64,000 nucleotides of DNA from Ariolimax columbianus (lineage: Eukaryota > Mollusca > Gastropoda > Stylommatophora > Arionidae). The number at the start of each line of letters is the position of its first letter. The first letter of the stretch is position 1. Below, in pieces: positions 20,721 to 32,350 of this stretch. The notes under the pieces were generated by a model. The model ran no database searches. It was not told the origin of the DNA and saw only the letters and a list, made by a program, of their open reading frames with translations. The stretch lies in the NCBI GenBank assembly GCA_036924085.1, contig JAVGWX010000011.1, positions 40,534,970 through 40,598,969 on the forward strand, written 5' to 3'. The translations under genes and the position numbers were made by a program.

Positions 20721-22499
20721 CTAATGAAAGAGCGTCTGCTATGGTAATCTGGTCTTAACCCTGCAGAAATCGCAGATTCCAGAAACTTGGCAATTGACAA
20801 ACTAAAAAGCCCTCTATTGATACGTCCGGTCTAATATTGAACGGGGGCTGGAAATAGACCCTCGGAAGACAGGTCAGTTTTACCCTACTAAGGACAGGGC
20901 GTTGCTACGGTAATTTTGCTCAACTCGAGAGGAGCCGCAGCCAATTTGTTCACGGCTACAAGGTGAGGGATTACGGCCGAACGCCGCTAAGCCAAAATTC
21001 CGCCCAAAAGCTCAGCACGATTGCAAAGGGAGGCTTCGACATGGTGGGGACCTGGGGCTCCAGCCCCGCCCGGTCGAGCCGCAGAATGAGGTCTCTGCCG
21101 TCCGCCGATCAAAGCGGGCTGGAAGCTGCTCGATATTCACCCCATACGGCGATGAGGTATGAAACCATTTGTAGAAAACTTAGTTCTCGGTCGGGGTGCC
21201 CTAAGCAGTAGATCAGCTACCTCACTGCGAACTGCTAAAACTCAACCCTTGACCATGAGATATGTCCACACACCAGGCGAACAACATCTCCGTGCAATGA
21301 CCAGGCTTGTCCCCTGGTCAAATGCACTATTTCGAGAGGAATAACAGGTAGCTGACATTCGGTCCACGTGTTTGGCTGATAAGCTACCATCTGAGGGACT
21401 ACCGCCGAACAACTCTAAGCCAGAATCCCGCCCTAAGTCTCAGCACGGCTGTGATGGGAGGCTACGACATGGCTGGGGCTTGCGTTTCAGCCCGGCCCGG
21501 TCGAGCCGCAGAAATGCACCTGGTAAACTGCACTCCTGCCTCGCTCTTTGCCTCTGTCTGCTATCAGTCATCTTAATGGACGCAGAAGAGATGCAGTCCA
21601 GCGGACATTGCACCTCCTGCCCTATTGTGACAACCTCCCGGGTGGCGGGGAATGCTAGGCGTACTACCACTGCAGATGAGCCGAGAAAATAAAGGGAGCA
21701 AAGAGATACCTCACTCACGTGCATATGCTACGTTTCTGGCAGGACGTGACGATCCTGGGACACAGTCACACTGGACTGCCTCTCTTCCGGGATAGTACAA
21801 ACTAGTACATAGTCCATCATATCATTGCCAAACCCTATAGACACAAGTAGGGAAGACTCGATAGTCCTGCAATACAACTTCCTAAGAGAGACAACTCTGA
21901 CCAAAAACAACTGCTGCCTTGCAGTTAGGCTGGGGACAGCCAAAGGCTAAGGAGGGCAACCCTACAGAAACGCCTGTTGAAATCGGATGCACTGGGCCAC
22001 AGGCTTAACAAAATAAAACAGTGCAACGTAAATATCGCGTACGAAGAAGAAGAAGAAGAAGAGTTTTAGTCTATCTCTTTCCGTGGACAATGTTGTACCC
22101 ACCTTCTGTCTGATTTCTCCCTTGTCGTACTCTATCCAGCTTTGCGATGCCTACACCTTTTCTCAAACATCGAAATTATAATATTTTAATTTGCTTTTAT
22201 TTGTGTCTTGATGAAAGTTCGTTTGACATTGGTAGCAGAGAGTTGGTATATACATATGATTTATCAGCTGTCTCTTTGTTTCTACTGTGATGTTTTTTGT
22301 GTTTAAATAACCGCATTGCTTTCTGTTTTATCGACCCCATCTCTATCCATTCTTCCATCTGGTGTGAACACGCTGAAGAAGTATTTGAATATTCTTACCA
22401 GTTTTAGTGATGTGCTTTTCACCTGAACATTTAGTGTCTATTCTGCTCATGTTAATGGTCTCCCTTATGCTATATTAGTCTTCATATCATATCTAGCGC

Positions 22500-22690
22500 A
22501 GGCATTGTCATATGGCATGCGAACACCTAGTCTAGTCCATCTTAGCTAAGTCAATTTCAGAAGTGTATGGGTGCTCAACAAGTTAGTATTGCAAAGAATG
22601 TCAGAGTTAGGTACATTACACTGCTACCTGATCTTGAGCAGCCTTATCATACAGCACAGGCGAAAACCATCTGATGATGAGATAAAAATG
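22500..22690 (-). pseudogene. LINE-E remnant
   Basis: The minus strand keeps ILCNTNLLSTHTLLKLT followed by an LRWTRLGVRMP-like block, parallel to 16.8 kb. It is short and decayed. Confidence 0.45.
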
Positions 22691-22914
22691 TTGTAGACCG
22701 CAGTTTTGACCCTGATTTAATACAAATTAAACATTCCAATCGAATGTGTTGAATTTTTATATTATAAAATAAATAAATACAAAGTGTTTTTATGTCAACT
22801 TTTTTCAAGGAAATGTATGGCAACATATGAATTGTCTAAACTGTTCATTGACTGTACCACACTCTGTACTGGTTGATGATTGTCATGTTATAAATAATTG
22901 CGCAGGTTATTGGC

Positions 22915-23395
22915 CTCTTCATCTCTCTCACTTGAAACATCTTCCGCTCGTTACCTCTCTCCCCTGAAACGTCTTCAGCTCGTTATCTCTCACCTGAAAC
23001 GTCTTTAGCTCGTCATCTCTCACCTGAAACGTCTTCAGCTCGTTACCTCTCTCAACTGAAACGTCTTCAGCTCGTCATCTCTCTCACCTGAAACATATTC
23101 CGCTCGTTACCTCTCTCACCTGAAACGTCTTCAGCTCCTCATCTATCTCACCTGAAACGTCTTCAGCTCGTCATCTCTCTCACCTGAAACATCTTCCGCT
23201 CGTTACCTCTCTCAACGGAAACATCTTCAGCTCGTCATCTCTCTCATCTAAAACGTCCCCAATGAAGGTTGGATCATGCATTATTAGGTAGGCTACAACC
23301 ACGTGAAGACCATGTTGCAGTTGCACACTGTCTGTCGTTACTGCTCTTCAGCTCGTCATCTCCCTCACCTGAAACGTCTCTCGTCAAGGTGGGAT
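22915..23395. repeat. 32-34 bp minisatellite (CACCTGAAACGTCTTCAGCT)
   Basis: About ten imperfect units of CGTCATCTCTCTCACCTGAA plus ACGTCTTCAGCT span 22,915-23,260. One more unit lies at 23,345-23,390 after an interruption. Confidence 0.85.
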
Positions 23396-23900
23396 TTGAG
23401 TGTATCAAACATGTCGAAATCATTCTGTGCAAGGCTGTAAGGTGGGTGATCAATTGGTTGCCACTCTAGTTTCTGGGTCAATAGAGTCGTATGTGATCTT
23501 GCATTATCATATGTTCTATTCAGCAGACCTGGAAGTTTTCTTCGATTATCATCCAGAGGCATCAACATAAACTTCACGGTACGATACATCATTCACATTG
23601 TCACCTTTCTCCTGGAAATTGGTTAGCAGCACTCGGGGAGAATCCCGAAACACTGTAAGGAAAACGGTCCCTGCTGACGGCGACAGCTGGAATTTTCTAT
23701 GCAGAAGGAGAAGCAAGGTATTTGCAATGCATTAACACACGCATTGATTCTTGTTGGCAGTGATTCACCCATTATTCATCCCCAATAATAATCCACTTAA
23801 GTATGTCTTCCTTTTATCTGCATGTTGACAGAGATTCTGTCCAGACAGGTCTATTCGGTTCATGTTGTGTTGGTCAGCGGGTCGTCTAGGTACCCACAAT
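23350..23900 (-). pseudogene. Mariner-like transposase remnant (third copy)
   Basis: The minus strand reads GDEWVN, then a diverged TVF-RDSP-VLLTNFQEKGD block, then after a frame break YDNARSHTTLLTQKLEWQPI and DHPPYSLAQNDFDMF. This is the mariner order with the three acidic positions GDE, DN and NDF still visible. SPD has changed to SLA. Frame breaks make it inactive. The terminal inverted repeats were not found. Confidence 0.65.
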
Positions 23901-23904
23901 GAGC

Positions 23905-25315
23905 ACCCTTTACAGAGAATCAATGGATTATGCATGGTGATGTAGACTAAACAGTGCAGAATGCCTTATTAAAGTTGATTCACTGTCTACCGTTACTTGT
24001 TTGTCAGCCGGAACCGTCTCTCACACTCGCAACATAAATGTTTCAATTGAAATATGAACAGGACGACCAGGTCAGGTTTCATCAGCAATTTAAAAAGTCT
24101 TTCAGATAATATATCCACCCAGTTATGAACCTCTTTATGCAACGCAAATTACTTTAAATGGGAAGCTATTCCTTTTGATATCTTTTGCAGAAAGTGTTGT
24201 TGCCCAACATTCAAATAAACAAACCATAATAACACGCTGTTCTTTGTTTTAACACTATGTGAGCACAGACACTATTTTGTGTATCATTTGAGTTGGTGTT
24301 TTCGGCACCGATCTTCTGTTACTTTCAGCAATCACAAAGCTGGATGCTACCTCCACCTTGTGACATCTTTAGAAACTACAAACCAAATTTGTTAGATACC
24401 CATGGCTTTTTTGTGATCTACTTACTGGTGTGATGCAGAAATACAAATGATGAATAATTAGTTATCCAGTGGATAGCAGAAGATACAATCACACCTATGA
24501 TGTAGGACTACTTTTACTTAGACTACTAACATTTGCACAACTTTTCCGATTATGTTTTTCAATTACAATTACGTTTTATTATGGACTATGTGTTGCCAAT
24601 AATCGTCTTATCTCGGATCTTCACCTAGTGGGTCGTGCCAACGTCACTATGACCTCAAGAGATATGAACGCGGTAAAAGATCGACGTCAGGGCCTCTAAA
24701 GCCGGTTAGGTCGAACAGTAGAGGGAGACAGATCGTGTCACAAACCTTATGACAGATTAGGGACATTCGTAGACAGAGGGAAAAAGAAACATCACAGGAA
24801 TGTATGAATTAAAAATTATTGAAGTAGGCCACAGAACTAACGAAACAATGTTTGATAATTTTGTTGTTTTAAAAAGCGCACAAAGTGTATCTAACAAAGA
24901 ATGTTAATAAATAAAAAGGAAGGGCATTTAAAAGCGACAACATTAATGTTAATAGTTATAAGTATCGATGCAAAAATAGGGTAGGTCAGAACGGGCTGTG
25001 TAAATACTCTATTGTTGTTACCAAACCATAATAATTTTCGGGATCGTGTATCCGATCAGAGGATGTGGCGTTTTCTCAGTGAAGTGCCCTATTTTCGACA
25101 TATATTTACATACCCCCCATTCCCCACCAGTTATGTACTCGTTCCTTCTTCTATAATTCACTAGTTCATTATTATTGCTGCTCGTTATCCTTGATGAAGG
25201 CCTATTGGTCATAACTCTGGTTTCGTTTGCTTACTAGTCTCAGTGCAGTATCTGACTATACCTATTTATTATTTGATTTTATGTAACCTTAAGAAATAAC
25301 GAGAACAGATGGCGA
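23905..25315. other. No recognised gene
   Basis: AT-rich sequence. A 76-codon frame at 24,469-24,699 has a hydrophobic middle but no recognisable family. Nothing else is supported. Confidence 0.45.
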
Positions 25316-25319
25316 AATC

Positions 25320-26235
25320 AAATCAACGGCCTGGCTCAAGAAAGTGTTCTTGCTCCCATGCTTTACAACATCTATACCAATGACCAACCTATGGATGCAG
25401 ACACAAGGACATTTATATACGCCGATGACACATCAGTCGCTGCTCAGACTAGTGGCTTGAGGAGGTAGAAGGTAAACTAACACGCTCTCTGGATGACATC
25501 GCAGAGTATTACCGGGAAAACGACCTAAAACCAAACCCTAGCAAAACTCAGGTATGCGACTATCACCTCAAGAACAGAGATGCAAACAGAGAACTGCGGA
25601 TCAGATGGCAAGGCCAGGATCTTGAACACTGCCCGGCTCCCAAATACCTGGGTGTAAGGTTGGATCTAACATTATCCTTTATGACACATTGTCAGGAGAC
25701 AAAGCGTAAGGTACATGCGAGAAACAACTTTATCCGAAAATTGACTGGCAACAACATGGGGTGCTCAGCCATCAGTCTTACGCACATCAGCGATTGCCTT
25801 GTGCCTTTCCGCAGCGGAATATGCAGCCCCAGTCTGGAAAAACTCCTCCCATGCAAAACAAGTTGAAACAACAGTGAACGAGATGGCAGGATAGTGTCGG
25901 GTTGCCTTAAACCCACCCACACAAACAAAATATATCCCTTAATTGGCATTGCACCACCCGATATAAGAAGAGGTGTAGATGCGGAAATTGAACGAAGAAA
26001 GCAGGAAAACGACCCCAGACACCCGACCTTTGGCTATCAGGAACAAGCCACAAGACTTAAATCAAGACAGTTTCTTAAAATTGACAAAGGCCATCCAGAC
26101 AAGCCCGGAAGGTCGACGCATCGAGAGGTGGCTCAAAACAATGCAGGATCCATGGATAGAGCTCAAGGAAGAGGATGCGCCTGGATACCACCTGTCATAT
26201 GCTGTATGGAAGGCAATGAACAGACTTTGAACTGG
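25320..26235 (+). pseudogene. LINE-B reverse transcriptase fragment
   Basis: The plus strand encodes, across several frames, the second half of a reverse transcriptase: LAQESVLAPMLYNIYTNDQ, the catalytic YADD (25,418-25,429), NPSKTQV, YLGVRLDLTLSFMTHCQETK, and the C-terminal region through VWKAMNRL. It aligns block for block with 51.7-52.4 kb. Stops and frameshifts (for example after ESGLRR near 25,467) show it is dead. The 5' half and the end of the element are missing. Confidence 0.75.
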
Positions 26236-26454
26236 TGTGTCAAGATGCAGAGTGAACTTGAAGAAACAAATAGGTAAAACGAAACCACATCTACGATATG
26301 CCCACAATGCATTCGTCATGGATAAAAAAAGTACATAGAACAACTAACAAATCACAGCAAATGACATGTCCCATTTTAGTTCTTGGTGAAATCCTTATTG
26401 CTGTAAGGTGTCGTTTCGTTTTTGTCTTGGTGTAGTCACTGAGTCATTAGCTAT

Positions 26455-27560
26455 ATTTGTTTTGATGCAACCTCAGAAAAACAACTGCAGGAACAAATCA
26501 ACAACTTTAATGGGACGAGTACGGATTGCGGTATGAAAATCAACATAAAGAAACCCGAAGTTATGACAATTTCAAGAAACGGAACAAAAACAAATATTTT
26601 TGTTCAAAATCAACATGTGGGATCAAGATGCTGAGCAGCGCATGAGCGTCAGGGCCAGCGACCCATAGCTGCCAAGACCCTTCTACACCTCCACCATGTG
26701 ATCCTGGATAACAGGCTGCAGCCGGGCAGACTGGCTAAGGAGAAGGGATCGAAGAGGAAATGTTAACCCGGTACTCAAAAAATGCTTGCTGAAGTCGGAT
26801 GTGTTGGACCGAAAGGTGCAAATATCGCAGCCAAGCTGTAAACTACAACACACGCATTCCGTTCTCTGGACTATATTCTGCTACTAAAGCCCCTTCAGGG
26901 TTTGGTAGTGGGAGATTGAGAGCGAACGAAGACCAAAAAAAATCAACAGGTAAAACAGTTGAACCATTTCACGTACCTGGGTAACATAGTCTCAGCAGAT
27001 GTCAAATGAGACACCAAAATAAAAAAAAACAGATGTAATAAAGCAAGTCAAATCATTTGGCAAATGTCTCCGATATAACATTGTAAAAATTTGGCAATGG
27101 ATACAAAATGAACGCTATGCAACACGATGTTATTACGTCTTTTTTGATCAGTTCCAAAATTGGACATTGACAAGCAAAGAGAAAAGAAACATTGTAAACA
27201 GAGATCAAAGGCATACGTAGAATATTTGGAGTAACAATAATAGATAGCATCAGAAGCGAAGAAATTAGGCAAAAAATAAGGAACAACACCAGTGCTAGAC
27301 CTCATCAAGAGAAAGCAAACTAAATAGTTATGTCACGTGACTCGACAAACACTAGAAAGTTTCCCACAGAAAGCAATGCTATACTGATACAATGGTTACA
27401 AAGCCAAGAACCGACCACGGAAAATGATGGACAGCACAAATAAAATAAGCATTTATCGTGTTTAAGCTGGTACTGAGGCGCGGTTAAGAAACCTCTTCAT
27501 AACCTGACGCCGAAAGGCACAATCAGGACAAGAAACGAAAAGAAGAAGATACAATTGTTA
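26455..27560 (+). pseudogene. LINE-D reverse transcriptase C-terminal fragment
   Basis: The plus strand reads GMKINIKKPEVMTISRNGTK, then is interrupted by SINE-2, then resumes VKQLNHFTYLGNIVSAD and later TSVLDLIKRKQT and a KAKNRPRKMMDS-like basic block. These are the thumb and tail regions of an RTE-like LINE. It ends near a GAAAAGAAGAAG stretch at 27,536-27,549. Many stops are present. Confidence 0.6.
26606..26948 (+). repeat. SINE-2 inserted in LINE-D, 10-bp TSD
   Basis: Flanked by a perfect AAAATCAACA at 26,606-26,615 and 26,939-26,948. The LINE-D coding phase can be followed from before to after it, so the empty site is readable. The body holds GGGATCAAGATGCTGAGCAG, GGCTAAGGAGAAGGGATCG and the core TGCTGAAGTCGGATGTG. 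Confidence 0.85.
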
Positions 27561-27734
27561 ACCTTTGTAACCGCTACAGCTTCGATCAATTGATTTCTCT
27601 GTATCTTTAAAAAACGGACTTTACAAAAACTGGAAGAAGAAAGACAAAGAAGCATGTAACTATCCTTGCCATATCATAAGCAACTATGGAGATTGCCTGA
27701 AGTCAGAAGGAAAATGGCTATGACTATGAACAAT

Positions 27735-28018
27735 TTGAATAAAATGAGAAACATATAACAGAACACTCACAAAAAAGGGGAAACATATAACAGAACACTC
27801 ATAAAATGAGAAACATATAACAGAACACTCATAAAATGAGAAACATAAAACAGAACACTCATAAAATGAGAAACATACAACAGAACACTCATAAAATGAG
27901 AAACATATAACAGAACACTCATAAAATGAGAAACATACAACAGAACACTCATAAAATGAGAAACATACAACAGAACACTCATAAAATGAGAAACATAACA
28001 GAACACTCATAAAATGAC
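27735..28018. repeat. 30-bp minisatellite
   Basis: Unit CATAAAATGAGAAACATA plus CAACAGAACACT, about ten copies with few substitutions. One copy has lost three bases (near 27,998). Confidence 0.9.
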
Positions 28019-28380
28019 AAAAAATAAAAATCCTGCGAGCCTCCATCTTCCCGGTGGCAACGAACGGATGTGAAAGTGGACCGGGATACATATACTTAAG
28101 AAAATGATTGAAACGTTTGAACTCAAATGCTACAGAAGGGTGCCCAAAATACCCAAGGATAGCGAAAAAGGAAAATGCAGATATCGTAACAAAACTGGAT
28201 ATCGACGAAAATTAACTAGCAAACAATATCTTGTCCAGAAAAATGAAATATTTTGGCTACATCAAACATCATAATGGCCTAGAGAGAACGATATTGGAAG
28301 GTATGGTGCGTGAAACACGGACAGAGGTAAACCCAGGAGAAGATGGACAGAAGACAACACGGAAGTCCTTTAAGATGACC

Positions 28381-28672
28381 ATAGATTGAGTTATACAGAT
28401 CGGCTGCTATGAGAGCGACATTCTGGCCAAAGATTAAGCTATACAGATCGGCTGTTATGAGAGCGACATTCTGGCCAGAGATTGAGTTATACAGATCAGC
28501 TCTTGTGAGAGCGACATTCTGACCAGAGATTGAGTTATACAGATCAGCTCTTGTGAGAGCGACATTCTGACCAGAGATTGAGTTATACAGATCGGCTGTT
28601 GTGACATCGACATTCTGACCAGAGATTGAGTTATACAGATCGGCTGTTGTGGGAGCGAAATTCTACACAGGA
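28381..28672. repeat. 48-bp minisatellite
   Basis: Unit starting AGATTGAGTTATACAGATC and ending GACATTCTGACCAG, six copies with substitutions. It corresponds to the last coding segment of LINE-C. Confidence 0.9.
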
Positions 28673-28695
28673 CACGCTACATGATGATGTTATGT

Positions 28696-29275
28696 CGTCA
28701 ACATAGGGCTGACTTGTCTATCTTCTTCTCGGTCTGCCTCTGTCCGCTTTCCGGGCACCGCACCATACCTTCCAATATCGGTCTCTGTAGCCATTATGGC
28801 GTTTGATGTGGCCAAAATATTTCATTTTTCTAGACAAAATATTGCTTGCTATTCAATTTTCATTGATATCCAGTTTTGTTACGATATCTGCATTTTTCTT
28901 TTTCGCTATCATTGGGTATTTTGAGCAGCCACCTGTAGCATTTTAGTTGAACGTTTCAATCATTTTCTTAAGTGTATGTATCTCGGTCCACTTTCAAATC
29001 CGTGCGTTGCCACCAGGAAGATGCAAGCTCGCAGGATTTTTATTTGTGTAATTTTATCAGTTTTCTGTTATAAGTTTCTCATTTTTTTCAACTTCATCAT
29101 AGCCATAGCCATTTTCCTTCTGATTTCATTCAGGCAATCTCCATTGATGCTAATAATTGAGCCGAGGTACTCAAAATGTGTTGCTCTCAATATCCTGTTG
29201 GTTTAGAATAAATTTAGACTTTGTTTTTGCCTTGTCTGCGCTAATTATCTTAGTTTTACTTATATTCAGGGATGT
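28696..29275 (-). pseudogene. LINE-C fragment, inverted partner
   Basis: The minus strand matches 27.6-28.4 kb and extends upstream with NISKTKIISADKAKTKSKF and ILNQQDIES, the region before the LINE-C thumb. It meets the plus-strand copy tail to tail at about 28,690, forming an inverted repeat with several hundred bp per arm. Confidence 0.65.
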
Positions 29276-29779
29276 AGGATGCAGAAGAAAGGCAGGAAGA
29301 AAGATGTAGAAAGAATGGGACAGAGAGAGAGACACACAGAAAGAGAGGCAGAAAGAAAAATGTAGAAAGAATGGGATAGAGAGAGAAAGAGAAACACAGA
29401 AAGAAATGCAGAAAAGAAAAATGTAGAAAGAATTGAATAGAGAGAGAAAGAGAAACACAGAAAGAAATGCAGAAAAGAAAAATGTAGAAAGAATGGCGCA
29501 GAGAGAATCACACAGAAAGAGAGACAGAAAGAAAGATCTTGAAAGAATGGGACAGTGAAAGACACACAGAAAGAGAGGCAGAAAAAAAATGTAGAAAGAA
29601 TGGCATAGAGAGAGAGAGAGAGACACACGCAGAAAGAGAGACAGAAAGAGAGGCAGAAAGAAAGAGACAAAAGTAATCAAATAAATATATAAACAAGATA
29701 GACATGCACAGAGACAGAAAAATAGTGATAGACAGAAACAAGAGAGAAAGAATGACAGAGGTGACAGAAAATGAGAGAA

Positions 29780-29815
<36 letters not shown>

Positions 29816-30320
29816 GGGAGAAAAGGAAAAAAGGACAAGTATAAATACAGAAAGAGAGGCAGAAATAAAATTGTAGAAATAATGGCGTAGAGAGAGTCAC
29901 ACAGAAAGAGAGGCAGAAAGAAAAATGTAGAAATAATGGCGTAGAGAGAGTCACACAGAAAGAGAGACAGAAAGAAAAATGTAGAAATAATGGCGTAGAG
30001 AGAGTCACACAGAAAGAGAGGCAGAAAGAAAAATGTAGAAATAATGGCGTAGAGAGAGTCACACAGAAAGAGAGGCAGAAAGAAAAATGTAGAAATAATG
30101 GCGTAGAGAGAGTCACACAGAAAGAGAGACAGAAAGAAAAATGTAGAAATAATGGCGTAGAGAGAGACACACAGAAAGAGAGACAGAAAGAGAGGCAGAA
30201 AGAAAGAGACAAAAGTAATCAAATAAACAAGATAGACATGCAACGAGACAGAAAAATAGTGATAGACAGAAACAAGAGAATCAGAAAGAATGACATTGGT
30301 GACAAAAAGTGAGAGAATAC

Positions 30321-30354
<34 letters not shown>

Positions 30355-30660
30355 ATAAGGAGAAAAGGAAAGCAAGACACGTATAAATAGAAGATGAGAA
30401 CTGACAGAGAATGAAGGGGGAATACAGGTAACATGATTTTTAAAACGAAAGAAAAAGATAGGCGAATTTAAGATTCATATGACAAAAATGGCTTAAGCTG
30501 GAAGTGGCCAAATTGGAGATTTGGAATAGATGGAGAGGAAAATAGCATGATAGACAGAAAGCGAGAGAGTGAGAGGGAGGGAGAGAGAAAGAGAAACAGA
30601 GAGAGAAAGAGAGAGAAAAAAGGAGAGAAAACTAAAGGGTAAATCCAATTCTAGATACTT
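29276..30660. repeat. Polypurine minisatellite (54-bp units) with larger duplication
   Basis: Almost all purine on the plus strand. About six units of a 54-bp repeat (GTAGAAATAATGGCGTAGAG and so on) span 29,864-30,185. A block beginning GAGACAAAAGTAATCAAATA recurs at about 29,663 and 30,206, roughly 540 bp apart. (GA)n runs lie at 29,784-29,813 and 30,320-30,352. Long minus-strand frames rich in Ser, Leu, Phe and Cys arise because 54 is divisible by three. Confidence 0.85.
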
Positions 30661-30775
30661 TAGATAAGCCCCTAGCTCAGTTATGTCAGAGCTTTTCTTT
30701 TGGTCCCATTCCTCCTTTACGGCTCTGAATCCAGGACATTGCTCAAACATGACATATCGAGCATGGAGGCCTTGC
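30640..30775 (-). pseudogene. LINE fragment (zinc-knuckle-like C-terminus), weak
   Basis: The minus strand reads FEQCPGFRAVKEEWDQ, like the cysteine-containing end of RNase H-bearing LINE proteins. It is short and unsupported by further motifs. Confidence 0.35.
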
Positions 30776-30899
30776 AGGTGCGTGACCAGCGGCCTATCTT
30801 GTTCATCCGGTGAGATGACTTCATCTGCAACTCTGCAATCTGAAATTCTCTGCTAAGACAGGCCTCCTCCAAATTACAGAAACACTTGACAGCCGCCGA

Positions 30900-31176
30900 G
30901 TTCTTTGTTCGATTATGGTGTACGGCTGGGCCAGGTAACCCGGGCACACAAGACACTACACAAGTCGTTCATCAGCGTCAAAGGTCTTCCCCCGACCGGC
31001 AGAAGAGCCAGAAGTGGCCGTCCACGCACAACATGGCGTCAGCAGATAGCAGCCTACACCTCCGCTCTGGAAGAGGCCTGGAACTACGCCGCAGTAGTGG
31101 GGCATGTGTATGGTTGATCAACGGACCGACGCAACGGGCCGCAGCCGCCAAAGCAAATATTATTATTATTATTATT
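30900..31176 (+). pseudogene. LINE-F 3' end with (ATT)n tail
   Basis: The plus strand ends a LINE protein with LPPTGRRARSGRPRTTWRQQ and ALEEAWNYAA, then GACCGACGCAACGGGCCGCAGCC and (ATT)n at about 31,157-31,176. The same 3' end closes the SINE-2-headed repeat at 12.06 kb. Confidence 0.65.
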
Positions 31177-31962
31177 GATCTTATCGTGAAACACATAAAC
31201 AAATATGTTTATGACGCTAAGGACCACACGATGTAGAGACTATCCAATTTACTAATAATATTATTGTTTAGTGACTTTAATTAAGTTCACATTTTTGTAA
31301 TGCTATATACGAAGCGTGTTCAAATGAAACCGGACCAAACGGCAACAATTGAACATACGCACGATGCGCATGATGACGTCAGTTCTGGTGTAAACAGCAC
31401 ACACCAACCGTCAAGTTTGTCTCAGCCTTAAATTGGTACCGGTTCATTCGGGTAGTTAAAAGCGGGAAGGGAGAGGCGGGACACCCACCCTCATATAACT
31501 GAGCCTTGAAATGTGAGGTCGCTAACACTTCACACCGCTACGGCAGTTAATGCAATTTGTCTAAACGCTCATTAAACAGAGAGTTTCGGGGGTTTGTACT
31601 TGATTTTAGTCATGGCCGAGATTCAAGCTTCACACACATAAATACTTCCAAACATGATATAGGTTTTTTTAACAACCTTTAAATTCGTGTATGTGCTGAA
31701 ATTCAGAAGAATAAACATCATCATCATGTGGTTGATTAGTTCTGAGACTAATTGTAAGGTCTCTCCATTTGACCCTATCCTCTACATTTCTCTTGATTTC
31801 AGCATAAGCTCGTACTTTAATGTCCATGCATGATTCAGATGTAAAGGTGGGTCGTGGTCGCCCCTGTTCTTCACCCCCATCCCCCTGAATATTGCCCTAT
31901 AGTATCTTCTATACACAACGTTCATGTCTAATTGTGTGACCCAGTCAACTCAACCGACGTTT
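31177..31962. other. No recognised gene; possible mariner TIR fragment at ~31,315
   Basis: GAAGCGTGTTCAAATGAAAC followed by CGGAC (31,311 onward) resembles the mariner end at 48,577 (GAGGTGCGTTCATTT-AAAAC). No partner end or transposase was found. Confidence 0.3.
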
Positions 31963-32350
31963 TTATTCTTAGTTCTTAGTCTACCTGTACTTCTACAGGG
32001 ACAGATGCCCCTGTGCAGGTCCCAGCTCTGGTAGGAGCTGGATATAGTTGGAGAAAGAGTTCCTGCGTAGCGGGCTAGGCTCGAGCAGCTTTTGACTCCG
32101 CTTGGTTGGGACAAGTGCCGCGGAGAGTAGTTAACCGATGTGCGAGTTGATCTTATTAGACTCAAACACTAAAGCAAAGTATACCCGTAGCCTGTTAGGT
32201 GCCATCTATGCTGCTCTAAACAAAGCCCCTCACCATCGCCGGTGTTATACCATGTCACACAGTTAGTCACCTCTTACTACATGCTCTCTGTGTGGCAGTG
32301 GTGCTATTCTTGTCCTTGGCATACACAAAGACCCTGGCAAACCACTCGAG
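31963..32350 (+). repeat. Rep-B interspersed repeat, copy 1
   Basis: About 385 bp sharing CTGTACTTCTACAGGG, GCAGGTCCCAGCTCTGGTA, ACCATGTCACACAG and TCCTTGGCATACACAAAGAC with a second copy at 57,968-58,355. No coding capacity was seen. The orientation is arbitrary. Confidence 0.75.

Larger units (their letters stand above)
19968..22068 (+). mobile_element. Non-autonomous LINE-A derivative, 5'-truncated within 18S
   Basis: It starts inside 18S at AGTGTTCAAAGCAGG (19,982), runs through the 18S-UTR junction and the two UTR repeat units, and after GTAAATATCG jumps to CGTACG-(GAA)n at 22,043-22,061. No coding region is present. Flanks GAACAGTTCTA (19,968-19,978) and GAAGAGTTTTA (22,058-22,068) match at 9 of 11 positions and may be a decayed TSD. 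The deletion junction is close to, but not identical with, the one at 11.76 kb. Confidence 0.8.
27570..28695 (+). pseudogene. LINE-C C-terminal fragment with two internal tandem expansions
   Basis: The plus strand carries an RTE-like C-terminus (ILRASIFPVATNGCESGP, RKMKYFGYIKHHNGLERTIL, EGMV). Within it, a 30-bp segment is expanded about ten-fold (27,735-28,018) and a 48-bp segment about six-fold (28,381-28,672). The opposite-strand relative at 28.7-29.3 kb has the 30-bp segment once, which shows the expansion happened inside the LINE. Confidence 0.65.

Noticed and set aside
27735..28018. CRISPR-like array of 30-bp direct repeats
   Set aside because: Units are head to tail with no spacers, in a eukaryotic LINE copy.
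29266..30375. Minus-strand frames of 134-234 codons rich in Ser, Leu, Phe and Cys
   Set aside because: Translations of a purine-rich 54-bp minisatellite whose period is a multiple of three.
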